DNA of 43,138 nucleotides from Chrysochromulina tobinii (taxonomy: Eukaryota > Haptophyta > Prymnesiales > Chrysochromulinaceae), in assembly GCA_001275005.1 (NCBI GenBank), contig JWZX01003176.1, positions 1 through 43,138 on the forward strand, in the 5' to 3' direction. Positions within the stretch are counted from its first letter, which is position 1. Each line of letters starts with the position of its first letter. Made by a program: the position numbers and the translations under genes. Shown here in pieces: positions 12,501 through 23,578 of this stretch. A model generated the notes under the pieces. That model saw only the letters and a program-made list of their open reading frames with translations, was not told where the DNA came from and did no database searches.

Positions 12501-15500
12501 ATGGCCTCGGGAAAGACGGCGCGACTCGCCAGATGCAGCGCCGTCTTGAGCGGTCCCTCCTCTGCGGAGCATGCGGGCAGCGCGTCGACGCTCGCACGTG
12601 CTGCAATGAGCAGCTCGGCACAGAGCAGAAACGGACGTCGCGAGCGGCTCTTCGAGACAATCGCTGCGCGGCACGCGTGCTGCAGCGCGGTGCCGTCCGG
12701 GCTGAACGAGTTCGGGTCTGCGCGCTCGCGCAGCAGCGACCGGACGTCTTGATCTTGACCCCTCGCCGCGGCGAGCACCAGGTCTGGGTCCGGGTAGTGC
12801 GTGGCCAGTGGCCATCGAGCGGCGCCGTCCTGGGTGTCGTCCTCATCCGAGCTCGAGGAGCGCAAGACACGAGCGGAGACGTCGTCGTCTGCCACGTATC
12901 CACTCCGATCGGAGCCGCCGCTCGGCTGCTGCACCGGGAGCGGAGGACGTGGATCGAGGGCATGCTTGCATGCAACCGCGAGCCTCTTGTGCGCCTCGGT
13001 CTTCCGATGCGCCTTGGCGAGCCAAGCGGCCGTCCGCCCATGGCAGTCCGCGGCGATCGGGTCGGCGCGGTGCTCGATCAGCAGCTCGATGATGCCGACG
13101 GAGCCCGAGACGGCGGCAAAGTGTAACGGCAGCATCCCATCGCTCGTAGGCTTGTTGACCTGCGCCTTGACGCGCAGCAGCATCTTGACGACTGCCTCGT
13201 GCTTGTACGCGGCCGCCACATGCAGCGCGCTATGATCGCCGTGCACGCCGCCCTTTTCCGAGTCTGGGTGCGCGCAGCGCCTGAGGAGCAGTTCCACCGT
13301 GGCGAGCTCGCCCTTTCGCGCCGCCGTGACGAGCATCGCGTTGAAAGTTGTGGTCGCGTGCTTGCTCGCGTGCTTCGCTCCGAGAGCACCCATGCGCTTT
13401 GCGCCGATCCACATGGCATACCCGCCCAACGGTTCGGCCACAAGCGACGTGAGCAAGTCCAGTCCCCTCGGGTCTCGAGTCCCTCGATGCGGCCAATGTG
13501 AGACCCTTCGACGCGAAGCCGGAGCTCGGTATAATTGAGCGCGGCCGCCGGCTCGTACACATTCTTGGTCTTCAATTGTGAGCCGACCACCTCGGTAGCG
13601 TGCACGATCTGGCGCATCGACTTGTATGAGTCCTCCTTGTCCCGTTGCCGGCGGCTGCGGCGCATCTCGTCGAGACGACTCTCGACCTGCTTGAGACGGC
13701 CCTCGTACTCGAGGCGCACCGAGCGCTTCTGCTCCTCGCTCTGGCCCGGCTGCTGCTCGGCGCTCTCCATCTCGAGCTTCGTCGAGTGGAGCTCTTGCAG
13801 CAGCGCGAGGATCCGGCGCGACATCTCGCTCGCCGTCGGCGCTTGGTCCGCCGTCTCCTGCACGCCGTGACCGAGCTTTGGAGTGGGAGGCGAGGAGGAG
13901 CCGCGGAGCCTTGGAGGCCGTGCGTCATCGGTTTGGGGTCCATCCTCAGGCTCGATCATGCGGAACTTGTCCTTGAGAGACGCCACGCGCGGCGCTGCCT
14001 CGAGCAGATCCTTGAGCAGAGCGTACGACACGTTGATCTCAATCGGGGAGCTCGCGCGAAGCATGAGCGCCGTCGTGGTAGTCGGCCCCGTCGCATGGTT
14101 GGCAAACGTGAGCCGGACAGCCGACGGCTCGAGGATCGGTTCCCATCGGGACAGGGCCATGTTGAAGTTGGACACTTGCATGCGCAGATCGAGCGCCACA
14201 TTGTCGAGCACGTTGTCGAGCACGTTGGCCGACTTGACGAGCACATCGGCCTGCGCGCGGAACCCATCGACAGCGACCTCGAGCAGCGGCAGGAAGGAGC
14301 CCCCTCCCCACAAGGCGGCGTCCGAGTCGTCGATGAGATGGACCCAGAGCCCACCCCAGCTGCTCACACGCACCTTGAGGTCCATGCTCGTCAGTTGCGA
14401 GCCCGGGTCCGCAAAGTCGGCCGCGGTGGCTGCCGCGGCCTTCTTGGCGGCGGCGAGTCGTGATGGCGACAGTCGCGATGGTGGCTGCGACGGCAGTGCG
14501 CCGTCGGCCCTTTGGGGCGGCAGCGCCGAGCGCATCGAGGCGACAGCTCTCTTGAGCGCATCCGAAGCGTCCCCATCGTCGACCATCCGCTCTTGGTTCG
14601 GCATTCGCGATGGCAGCTTGGGCGCCGGGTTGAGCGCCGCCTCCGCCACGGCCTCCGCAGAGCGCATTTGGCCCCAGCTTTGGCTCCAGCGCATGGCACG
14701 TTCGTGCTGCACCACAAGCTGCTGCTCCTTGGCGATCTCCTCCCCGATGATGGCGAGCAGCGCCAGATGGGAGAAGGCCAGGTTCAAGTGGAGCGCGCCA
14801 AGGCGCACGTCCACGCGCAGCACGATCGGGAGCACGGAGCCCAAGGGCGGGAGCGTCCTCTCGAGCACAAGATCCAATTGGAAGCGCTCGAGGGTGAACT
14901 TGTCGTTCGGAATCCGGCCCTGCTCTCTCGTGCCGCCGAGCGCCTCCCCGTCGTTGTCAACCACCCTCCATCGCTCGTTGAGACGGTCGTCGATGAGCAC
15001 TTCGACATGCTTGAGGCGCAGCCGCAGCCTGTCGCACCATCCGAGGTTCGTCAACTTCGGGCGTGCGCCAGGGCCCAAGTCGAGCAGTTTCGTCAGATCG
15101 GTGCATGCTTGCAGCTGCCCGAGGCGTACCACCAGACCTCCGCGCGGGTCGCTTGGGCGTGGCAACACGAGCACAGGCAACTCGAAACAGAGGCACAGCG
15201 CCACCAGAGGGAGGGTGCGCAGGGCATCCGTCGGGTCGCCTGCGGCAGCGGCGGGCTTCGTACCGGTACCGCCGCCGCCGCCACCGCCGGCAGCGGCTGG
15301 CTCGGGCGCCTCGGCTGCTGCCTCCGCGGGCGGCGGCGCATGCGCTGCCACCGCGGTGCCGAGTCGTGCAATCGCGGCGCCAATCGACGCGAGCTCGCGC
15401 GCATGCAGATTCACCTGCAGGGGCTTGAGAGCGCATGCAAGACTCAGGGCATACTCAGGCATGGTGCACGCCGCGCTGCCCTGGGCACCGCCTGCTGCTA

Positions 15501-15907
15501 CCGCCGGCGCCGCCTTCGGCTTCAGGGAGCGTAGCCGGAGGACCAGCACTTGCATGCCAAGGCACTTCGCCGCCGTCCGATCGCCCCCCCCACCCGCCGC
15601 CGTCCGATCGCCCCCCCCACCACACGCCACCTCGGTACTTCCGATGCCGAGGTTGCGCAGCACGGCTTGCTTGGGTCGGTGGCGCGCCTCGGCGGCGTCG
15701 ATCGGCCCAGCCGCGCGGAATTCATCCAAGACGCGCGCCGCCGTCGCGAGCGCTCCCGAAGAGACGCCCGCGGCGGCGCCGCCAGCGCTAGAAGGAATCC
15801 AGCCACCAGCGTGAGAAGGTGCCTCGGCGGCGCTCAGTGCGCTGCGAGCGCAGGGCATGGTACGGAGGAGTTCGCGCGCTTCGGAGCCGCCGCCTCCAGC
15901 GCCTCCA

Positions 15908-15941
<34 letters not shown>

Positions 15942-18900
15942 TCTCAGCGCGTGCGTAGGCATGGATGCCTCCTATCGTGAGCCGCACGTCCTGTGCGCCC
16001 AGCTCGAGCAAGGCACGGGCCTCGATGGCCGCGATACTTGCAACGAGCAGCGCGCCCGCCGACGCCGTGTCGGGCGCGTGGGGCCAACCAAAAGGAGTCG
16101 TAGCGTGAAGCAGGACTGCCAGCCTCTCGAGCTGCGCGCGCACGAGCATCTTCGGCTTGGCGGGAGCCGCGGCAGATTCGACTCGCGGCGATGAACTTGC
16201 TTCCGAACCCTCATGCACATCTGCATACTCGTCCAAGGCGAAGCTTTCGACATTTGGGCTTCTGACTCTAGCAGCAGCTTCGACTCGCGGCGAGGAACTG
16301 GCTTCTGAACCCTCATGCACATCTGTAAACTCGTCCAGGGCGTTCGCTGATTGAACACTGCCGAGGCTGCTGTTGACGCTGCTGTCGACGCTGCAGTTGT
16401 CGCAGCCAGCCGCCGTATTGCTAGGCGACGATGACTCGGCAGCGGCGGCGGCGGCGGCGGTGGCGGCGGCGGTGGCGAGAGCGGATCGCTCCGATGCGAG
16501 GCTCTCTCCGAGCGTCTTCGCTAGCATCACCGACATGATGGCTCCTTTGAGGCGGCGATCGGGCACGGGCGCTTGCGAGTCGACGACGCTCTTGACGATA
16601 CTTGATGAGATCTGGCTGATCTCAGCCATGCCCGCCAGCGCCGGTGCAATCGCCGCTGCAAACTGAGTCAGCCCGCTGAGTGGCCGTGCGAGGGCGGAGG
16701 TGTCAACGTGCACGCGCACCGGCCGAATCGCGACGTCCACACACGTGGCGGCTGCAGCCGCGTCGAAGGCCGGCGAGCCGGCTTGTACAAGATCGAGCTG
16801 CACCACGAGCAGCGAGGTGGCGTCGACAAGCGCCGCTTCCTCGTTGAGGTGCGCGTCGAGATGGGCGCTCGCCGATGCGTCGAGCTGCTCGAGGTCGGCA
16901 GGCAGCCTGCCGCCGTCGAGGAGGGGGATGAGACCAGCGCGCGAGCCGTCTCGGGCGGCCGTTGGACGAGCGGACGCTTCCCATCGGGTGCGCCGGCCCT
17001 GGGCGCCGTCTCGGGCGCCGTCTCGACGTGCCGAGGAGGGGGAAGCGGGCGGAGGTGGCGTCACAAGAGTAGTAGGCCCGAGGTCGATGGAGAGGCCTTC
17101 GAGCCGCATGGCAAGCCGCAGATCCAACGGACGCATGTGCATGCGCGTCCGAAGCTCGTGTAGGCGCAGGCAGAGCAACGACTGTGGTGCGGCCGGCCGC
17201 AGCTGCGGCTGCTTAGATGCCGATGAGGACAAGAGGGTTGGTGGGGCGTGCACCACTGTCACTGTGAGCTTGCACAGCCGGAGCGAGACCGCCATCTGTT
17301 CACGCTCGATTGCGTCGCGCACGACGGTCCCACCCGCCTGCTTCGTCGCCTCCTCGAAAAACGTTCGGAGCTTCTGCTCGGCGAGCAGATCGCTGCGCTT
17401 GCGCCTCGGCGGCTGCTTGGCCGCGCAGGCGGCGGCCCATTTGTTGGCTTCGGATCGCGTCTCGACGAACACCTGGACGGTGCACGAGGCGAGATGGCGA
17501 GGCAGGCGGGACGCGTGCATCGCGAAGCTCAAGCTCCGACCGTTCCCCCCCATCTCGGGATTGTCGAAGTCGTCGAGGCACAGCTCATACGACTCGCCCG
17601 TGCTCGTGGCGTAGGTGAAGCCGCGGTTACGAAGCACTGCCCACGAGCGACCATGCTCGAGGACCATCTCCTTGCCATACTGCGCGCCGGTGCCAGCGAC
17701 GCTCTCCTTGAGCCGCGAGCTTCGGACTACGCCCAGTACCCAGCCGGAGCGGCCACCGCTTTTGGATGCCGAAGCCACGAGCGTGTTGATCGTGAGCAGG
17801 AGCATCGATAGGTTGCCGTAGAGCCCGCTCAGCTCGAGGACCGTCGCGTCAGAGACGCTCAGGCTGATCGCACGCACCAGGACGGACACGTCCACACGCG
17901 GTACCTCGGGCGGCACCTCGACGAGCGGCACGCCAACGGCGATTTGGACTGACGTCACCTCCACCAGCCATCCCTGGGGTGGTGACGTCGGCGAGGGAGG
18001 GGACGTCGGCGGGGGTGGTGACGTCGGCGGGCTCGATCGCCAGGGATGGTTCTGGAGAGGCTCCGCGTCCAGATCAAAAGAAGGATGCAGCCACGCGGCC
18101 GCGAGGGAGGTGGGCGGCAGGATCCCCATGCGCGCCGCCTCGAGCGCGACGCGTAGCACGAGGCGCGGCTTGTCGGTGGGCAGCCCGACGCTTTGCGCAT
18201 CGACCGTGCAGACGCTCAGCGGTCCGACGCGGACCAGCACGATGCGACGCACGCTGCACGCAGGCTGAACGCTGGGGCGTCGCTCTTTGTTGAGGTGGCG
18301 CTGACGTGAGGTGGCGCTGACGTCGCCCTTTGCTGTGGCGGCGCCCTTGGCGGAGGAGAGGTTTGGGAGTGTCGCTGGCTCCACTTCACGGTCGTCTTCA
18401 TCGGCGCGCGCGTGCACACGGCCTTCAGCGGCGCGCGCGTGAATGAGGCGGGGGAAGAGCGCCGAACGCATCGCATGGAACTCGTCGACCGTGAGCGACG
18501 GCTCGACGAGGGCAAATTGCAACGTGCCCACACGAACGTCAATGTCAGTCGCCAACGCCTTGGACTGCATGGCAGCGAGTTGCGCACGCATGGCAGGGCC
18601 GATGGCATCGAGCACGTGGTCGGCGAGCTGCGCCCCGCGCGCCTTGAGCGCTGCTTCGAGCGCCGACTCTTTCCGGCGCGTCGAGTTGTCCGTACTCGGT
18701 CGTATCGAGGCAAAGTGGAGCAGCGGCGGCAGGATGTGGGGATCAAGGAGGACGCGTGGGCCGGCGACGCGAAGGCGCACGCCCAGCGCGACGCCAGAGG
18801 CCGACAGCGTGTCTACCTGCAGCTCGATCGCGGCATTGGTGTCAGCCGGCGTCGAGATCCCATCTCGCGGCGTCGAGGTCACATCTCGTCTCGTCGAGAT

Positions 18901-20991
18901 CCCATCTCGCTGCCGGCGGCGCATCTCGTCACCATCTCCCATCGAGCTCCCATCTTGCTGCCGGCGGCGCATCTCGTCACCATCTCCCATCGAGAAGATG
19001 GTGCGCAGGTACTCGTCGCGCTTGGCTTTGAGGTTCGTCAACTCGATCGCCATCACGCGCGCGTAGAGGGATATCGAGCCGGCGCCTCCGAGGAGGATGG
19101 CGGCCCGCACCGACGCCTGTCCGACTTGGAAATCGAGCCACGCCGAGTCATCGCGCTCGCTGTGGATCTTGACGTGGAAGGAGGGCATCGAGAAGGTCAC
19201 CACGAGCTCCTCGGTATTCACCGCCTCCTTGCCGGCCATCGACGCCACCATCGCCGCGTGCACCGCTGCCTTGGCCACGCCCGCCTCCTCGGCCGCCCGC
19301 TTCGTACTCTGGTCGAGCTCATACTGGAGCTCCTCGAGCTCGCCGGGCGTCACGACGGCCGCATGGGCCGCATCCGTGTGCGTTGGTCCACCACCGAAGA
19401 GGCCCTTGAAGAGCCCCGCCGGCTGGAAGGCGGCTGCGAGCCGCCGAAAGGCGACGATCTCTTCAAAGAGCATCCCATCCGCCTCGAGCGCCTCGAGATG
19501 CTTGACCGACTCCGAGCCAGCCTTCGCACCTCGAGCCGCGACGTAGGCCTCGAGGTACGCAGCGCGCCGCTCGCGCCGCTGCCTATGGTTGCGCCAGCCG
19601 AGCTTGAGCTTGCCCTTGCGCCTCACCTCGAGCAGCGCGCACCGGCCCACAAACTGCCACCACTCGCGTGGGGCCGTCGAGGCGGCGACCGAGCTCGGGC
19701 GGCGCGCTTCGGCATAGTGGTTACGCCGCTCCTTGAGGTCGAGTGCCTCGAGCACAGCCATCAGGAGCACAAACTGGCCGTGGCGCACGCACAAGCCGTT
19801 GCCGTGGACGCTCACCGCTACGGCGCCATCGCTCAGCCCCAAGCCTGCCAAGCCCAGGTCGAACACCACCTTCAGGTCAAGCGGTGTGAGGATGTGGGCC
19901 GGCCCCTCGGGGGCGTCGATCAGGGGCTGCATCAGCCGTCTCCAATAGCTCCCAGCTGCATTCGCCTCGAGCGCACTCGCATATTCCTCGTCATCCCAAA
20001 CGTCCAAATTTGGAACAGGCTCCTCGCCCACGCTGCCGCTGCCCGCGCCGCCCGCGACCGAGCTGCCGCCGCCCGCGCCGCCCGCGCCGCCCGCGCCGCC
20101 TCTGCCTCTCCCTCCCTCACCCCGGGGACTCAGCCACGCCTCGCGCTCAGAGGTGAGATCGGCACGGGAGCCGAGGTAGATGCCCAGCCCTTGGAGCTCG
20201 AGCGTCTTGCACACGCGTGCCTTGGCGCGCGGGTGCTGTGCGACACCACCCGTGCCGCTCTTGCCGCCGCCCGTGCCCACCACGGCGTCCAGCGTGTTGA
20301 TGAAGGCGAGGCGGCGCAGCACCACGCCCAGAGCGAGCGGCATGGGGTCATCCTTCACCTCCTCTTGCAGGCGCACGTGCACGTTGGTGAGCACGAACTC
20401 GATTCGGTGGGCCACCGACGAGATGATCTTGTCGATGAGGCCCTCACCCTTTTTCCCGCCGCCCGCCGCCTGCCGCTGGTCCTCGACAGCCTGCCAAGCC
20501 GCGACGCGCGCACGCAGCGCTGCCGCCGCGCGCTTCGCCGCCATCTCGGGCTCATAGGTCTCGGGCTGGGCGAAGCCGCGCAGCACGAAGTAGACACGGT
20601 CGATCTTCACGGTGATGGGCTGGCTCATGAGATCGTGCCACGGCACATGCAGCTCAATGCTGCCAATGAAGCCTCCCGCGAGCTCGCACGGCAAGCCGTC
20701 AGCGAGCCCTTCCGCGTCCGGCCTCAGGAACAGATCGCTAAAGGTGGCGCCGTCGATGCCTATTCTCGCAAAGCCGATCCGAAAGAAGGCCTCCAGCTGC
20801 TTCTTGACCATGTCCGTGATGGCGCGGCCCACCCAGGAGAACGCGCCACCAAAGACGGAAGAAGGCGCTGCTGCGTGCTGCTTGTCTGAAGGCGCTGCCG
20901 CTTCGGCGTCGGCGGCGCGCGCTGGCGACGGGCTCGCTCCCGAAAACCTTTCGCCAGTCATCTGACTCCATGACTCTCGGATCCAGTCCAT
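3514..20991 (-). CDS. VPS13: Giant VPS13-family lipid-transfer protein with ankyrin, PH-like, GRAM-like and IQ-like modules
   Basis: Exons on the minus strand are 20991 to about 13465, then after an apparent -1 frame change about 13465 to 8312, then 8091 to 3514; roughly 5,750 residues. Residues 62-140 match the chorein N-terminus (GGFIGSIELHVPWHDL). About 440-480 is the VPS13 WWQFVGRCALLEVRRKGKLK region. A PH-like stretch lies near 1085-1190 and a coiled coil near 2385-2470. Ankyrin blocks lie at about 2550-2670, 2735-2855, 4695-4810 and 4830-4980. A GRAM-like domain (VYLTPGYLCVRC) sits at about 3580-3790, followed by the VPS13 adaptor-binding (SHR-BD) region (RLFAPHWLYNKSSVPLALYG). An IQ-like helix is near 4665-4690 and a VPS13_C/ATG2-like segment near 5430-5605. 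The family forms bridge-like channels that move bulk lipid at membrane contacts. The start is the first ATG after an in-frame TAG at 21013-21015. Family assignment is firm; module boundaries are approximate. Confidence 0.9.
7491..7590 (-). repeat. 21-bp coding minisatellite in VPS13 exon 3
   Basis: About 4.7 copies of a 21-bp unit encode the heptapeptide SPTTAAQ in tandem. It lies in a Pro/Ser/Thr/Ala linker just before a PH-like segment. The unit length is a multiple of three, so copy number can change without breaking the frame. Confidence 0.9.
8092..8311 (-). repeat. VPS13 intron with repeated exon-end copies and CTCTGATGAC units
   Basis: This 220-nt phase-0 intron lies between ...NMLLAFRQ and VGTQRWDLL. 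In the sense direction it has donor CGTCAG|GTGATG and acceptor CGTCAG|GTGGGC. The upstream exon end (ATGCTCCTCGCGTTTCGTCA plus G|GT) recurs three more times inside it, slightly diverged: two internal copies, and one at the acceptor. The copies are separated by 10-bp CTCTGATGAC/CTCTGATTGC units. Every copy has an AG|GT, usable as acceptor and donor. Splicing at the outermost sites gives NESNMLLAFRQ-VGTQRWDLL, as expected for the VPS13 adaptor-binding region. Confidence 0.9.
9851..10110 (-). repeat. 93-bp coding repeat inside the GRAM-like domain of VPS13
   Basis: The segment CGCGGCGGCTCCACTTCTCT starts at 9851, 9944 and 10037, exactly 93 bp apart (plus strand). Nearly three copies encode an Ala/Ser/Lys-rich 31-residue unit (STAIAERSGAAAMARGAAS). 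They sit between the two halves of the GRAM-like fold: VYLTPGYLCVRC before, VVVRLKNGGSLTFEF after. Confidence 0.9.
11334..11447 (-). repeat. 33-bp coding repeat in VPS13
   Basis: The string GAGGCCTCGGCAGCG starts at 11334, 11367, 11400 and 11433, a 33-bp period. It encodes AEASLPTACPA repeats in a disordered linker. The copies are almost identical, so the array is recent or actively homogenised. Confidence 0.9.
18909..18995 (-). repeat. 48-bp coding duplication in VPS13
   Basis: A segment starting GCTGCCGGCGGCGCATCTCG occurs at 18909 and again at 18957. It encodes two copies of MGDGDEMRRRQ in a linker that also has short SxTPRDG-type repeats (ISTRRDVTSTPRDGISTP). It is an in-frame tandem duplication. 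Confidence 0.85.
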
Positions 20992-21562
20992 ATCGGCCGG
21001 CCGTGTTCGGGACTATCACGACGCCCTCGTGGAGGAACATGTTTCCATTTTTAATCAAGTTCATTTTTAGACAGCCGAAACACTCTCACACACATAAGTC
21101 AAGCTTGCGCTACAAACGTCGCGCCGGCCCGCCGAAAGGAATCATGTGAAGATCCGTCCCGGCGGGCCCTGGCACGCGAGAGCAGCATGTATGTACAAGC
21201 TCAGCAATGAAGCTCAGCTTCAAGCTCATTCCGTTATCCGTTTCCTCAAGAAGGCTTTCCCCTGGGCCTTTTCCGATTGCCCTTCCTCTGGGCTATCAGT
21301 ATCCCCCTATGACTGGTTCCATGAATGGACACCGTCCCATGTGATCGACACACCTGTGTCAAGTTGAGTTCACAGGAGCGACGCGTAACTTTGGGCGTCA
21401 CGCGGCAATCAGGACTTCAGGAGCATTACCTTGTATGGAATCAGGAGGCCAGGCGCTCGGATGTTCAGCCGAAGACTGGCGCCCCACACCGACACGCGTC
21501 CTTGCTTGCGTCCGCTCCAATTCACGCAATCTCGACAGCCGAGATCACTTCCGTCTCGTGAG
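20992..21562. promoter_or_regulatory. Divergent intergenic region, VPS13 (-) and STI1-like (+)
   Basis: About 570 nt lie between two divergently transcribed starts, so both promoters must be here. It is AT-richer than the flanking exons, with A/T runs around 21045-21075. A minus-strand open frame starting at 21064 (MNLIKNGNMFLHEG...) overlaps the VPS13 5' end in another frame and resembles no known protein. I identify no specific promoter element. Confidence 0.45.
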
Positions 21563-22138
21563 ATGAAGGTCAGCGTCGTGCTCTTCTTGCTTGGCCTGGT
21601 GGCTTGCGCACAAGCTGGGTGGGGTGGCAAGGGGAAGAAAGAGGAGAGAGACCTCGACGAGAAGGAGCACATGGAAGAATCGATGTACGAGGAAGAAGTG
21701 CGCGCGGCCGGCGGGCGTGACTACGAGGTTGAGGGCCTGAAGAGGCGCAAGGCCGGCGAGATCAACGACGCCGAGCTGGGGATCAACAACCTTGCCGGCG
21801 CCATGAAGGACCCGGCCGCGATGGCGGAGATGGCACAGATGATGAGGGATCCAGAGGCCATGCGGGCCGTCAAGGAAATGATGGCCGATCCGCAATTTCA
21901 GGAACAGGCGAAGGCAGCGATGGCGCAGATGCAGGCATCGGGCAGGTTGCCGGACATGGCGCATGTGCAGGAGATGATGAAGGACCCAGCCGTCATGCAG
22001 AAGGCGAAAGCCATGGCTGAGGCGATGAACTTTGGATGGGACGGCGTGTCGCACGGTGGCGGCATGGGTGGTGGTGTCGAAGCCGAGCTCGCCCGGCTGC
22101 GTGCCGAGAATGCGCGTCTGAAGCAGCAGATGTTGTGA
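21563..22138 (+). CDS. Signal-peptide protein with STI1-like DP repeats
   Basis: The 191-residue protein begins with a clear hydrophobic signal sequence, MKVSVVLFLLGLVACAQA, ahead of a Gly/Lys-rich and then charged segment. Residues about 75-160 hold repeated Met/Ala-rich helices with Asp-Pro motifs (MKDPAAMAEMAQMMRDPEAM, then MADPQFQEQ and MMKDPAVMQ). This is the STI1/DP pattern of HOP, ubiquilin and plastid Tic40. The C-terminus is a short Leu-rich helix (ELARLRAENARLKQQML) that could dimerise. The frame is open to an ATG at 21461, but the ATG at 21563 puts the signal peptide at the very N-terminus, so I chose it. In algae with complex plastids such a signal could start a bipartite plastid-targeting sequence; secretion or ER residence is equally possible. 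It likely binds a chaperone or client; no enzyme motif is seen. Confidence 0.75.
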   Translation: MKVSVVLFLLGLVACAQAGWGGKGKKEERDLDEKEHMEESMYEEEVRAAGGRDYEVEGLKRRKAGEINDAELGINNLAGAMKDPAAMAEMAQMMRDPEAMRAVKEMMADPQFQEQAKAAMAQMQASGRLPDMAHVQEMMKDPAVMQKAKAMAEAMNFGWDGVSHGGGMGGGVEAELARLRAENARLKQQML

Positions 22139-22647
22139 GCGGCACGCTGGGCAGATGAAAATACTGTTGAGATCAGCTTCTGGACCGACTTTGAGATCGG
22201 CGGCGGGCCAGGGGAGCAATGCCTAAGCAATGCCGGGGACGGCGAATGTGTGAGAGTCCCAGTTCCAGAGACACCAGATGCACGGCAGGCGCGCGCGCGC
22301 AGCCGCCATGGCAACCGTTCGGCAGCCGCACGCCCTACCAAATTGTGTGCGACTACAGTGCAGCTCGTCCACACTGTGTGTCCAGTGACGCCCGGGAGCG
22401 TTCTGAACTGGGCTTATCCGACTCGTCGGCTTACACTAAACGTCGAACGGAAAACCCGGTAACGGGCCCAAAAATATCCAAACCCACCAGCCGAGGCTGC
22501 CGACAACGCAGCCCCCTCGAAAAAATAGCCCCGCGGGGCTTCAGCCACGTAAATGTGACTCTCGAGCCCGATACAGCGCTCGACCTGAGCGTGCGATCGT
22601 TGAAGAGACAGAGAGGGCCTTTCTCTGATCTGCTGAAGAGCGGACAC
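22139..22647. other. Intergenic region, 3' UTR and 5' flank
   Basis: About 500 nt lie between two plus-strand genes. The frame leading into the next gene stays open from 22219, but its residues are irregular and Arg/Ser/Pro-rich, so I read it as 5' UTR. No repeat or RNA gene is evident. Confidence 0.45.
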
Positions 22648-23312
22648 ATGGGCAAAGGCGCGACTCAGCATGTGGTGGAAACCCGGAAGCCCAAGGCCAT
22701 CGACGTGCCGCCGGAGCTCGTGTCATGGATGAACCCGATTGGCTCCTTCAGCGACGAGCTTGTTCGTGCGTGTGCTGCCCGCTCAGAATTGCCTTGAGGG
22801 CACCGGCGGCCCGGTGCTTGCACTCACTCTCACGTGCCCCCCGCGTCACGCCCGTCGCAGCTCAAGCGCGGCGGTACTACAAATCGCATCCGAGTACCAC
22901 TGGGCAACTGACCGCTGGCCAGTTTGGGGGGGCCATCGGCTATCCACGGCCGTCAGTCACCTCGAACGAGGATCCGCTGATCAAGGAGAAGATGCGCACC
23001 TTCCCCGACAACCATCCATCATTCGGCTCAGTGCCAAACCTCAAAGCTATGGGCGCCCCCGCTCTCGTCTTCACGCAGGGCGACTCGACGCAGTGGGAGT
23101 CGACGACGCGCGCCACGATAGACCTCCACAAGCCGACGCTCAAAAACCGCAAGGAGGGCAAGGCGAGTGTGGAGGCGCTCTTTGGCGCGGGCGACCTTTA
23201 CACGGTGCCGATCGACTCGTACGTGGCGCCCGTTGGCGCTCCGCCCACCATCTCACGGGACCAGCGTGTGTTCAAGCACATGGGCACTCTGTCGCGCTTG
23301 GGCAAGTGGTGA
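22648..23312 (+). CDS. Unrecognised conserved-looking protein, 2 exons
   Basis: Exons are 22648-22765 and 22861-23312, joined by a 95-nt phase-1 intron (donor GTGCGTGTGC, acceptor CCCGTCGCAG after a C-rich stretch). The 189-residue product begins MGKGATQHVVETRKPKAIDV and reads SDELVPQARRYYKSHPSTTG across the junction. It has no membrane segment or enzyme motif and is rich in Pro, Ser, Thr and Gly with short charged patches (EDPLIKEKMRTFPDNHPSFG). The extended, Pro-punctuated style recalls structural proteins of the axoneme or cytoskeleton, but that is only an impression. Alternative: an unspliced frame from ATG 22725 gives an Arg/Cys-rich N-terminus that could pass for a targeting peptide. 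I prefer the spliced form because exon 1 has strongly G/C-ending codons. Confidence 0.6.
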
Positions 23313-23578
23313 ACGCCTGAACGGGCGCGCTCGCTGCTGACCCTGGACACGGCTGCGCTCGCAGTCACAGCGCACACGCCGCGCGAGGGCCGCGGCGGTG
23401 CTTGGCACACCCAGCACGACGAGAGAGATGAGAGAGAATACGAACGCACACACAGGTATACCATTAGAGAATTGACCTCTTGCCACGCGGTTAGCCACGC
23501 TGTACACGCTATTTGTGAGAGAGCGAGAGTTGAGAACTGAACTCACGTCGAAAGCGCTGTTGTGGGCGGCCGACGAGA

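Noticed and set aside
18412-20889. 825-codon plus-strand open frame opposite VPS13 exon 1
   Set aside because: It is the antisense shadow of the VPS13 exon. Its composition (His, Arg, Leu, Glu rich) follows from the complementary codons and no domain is recognisable.
20738-21064. Minus-strand frame MNLIKNGNMFLHEG... as a possible upstream VPS13 exon
   Set aside because: It runs into the VPS13 5' end in another frame, resembles no chorein sequence, and the normal VPS13 start needs no extra exon. No convincing donor links them.
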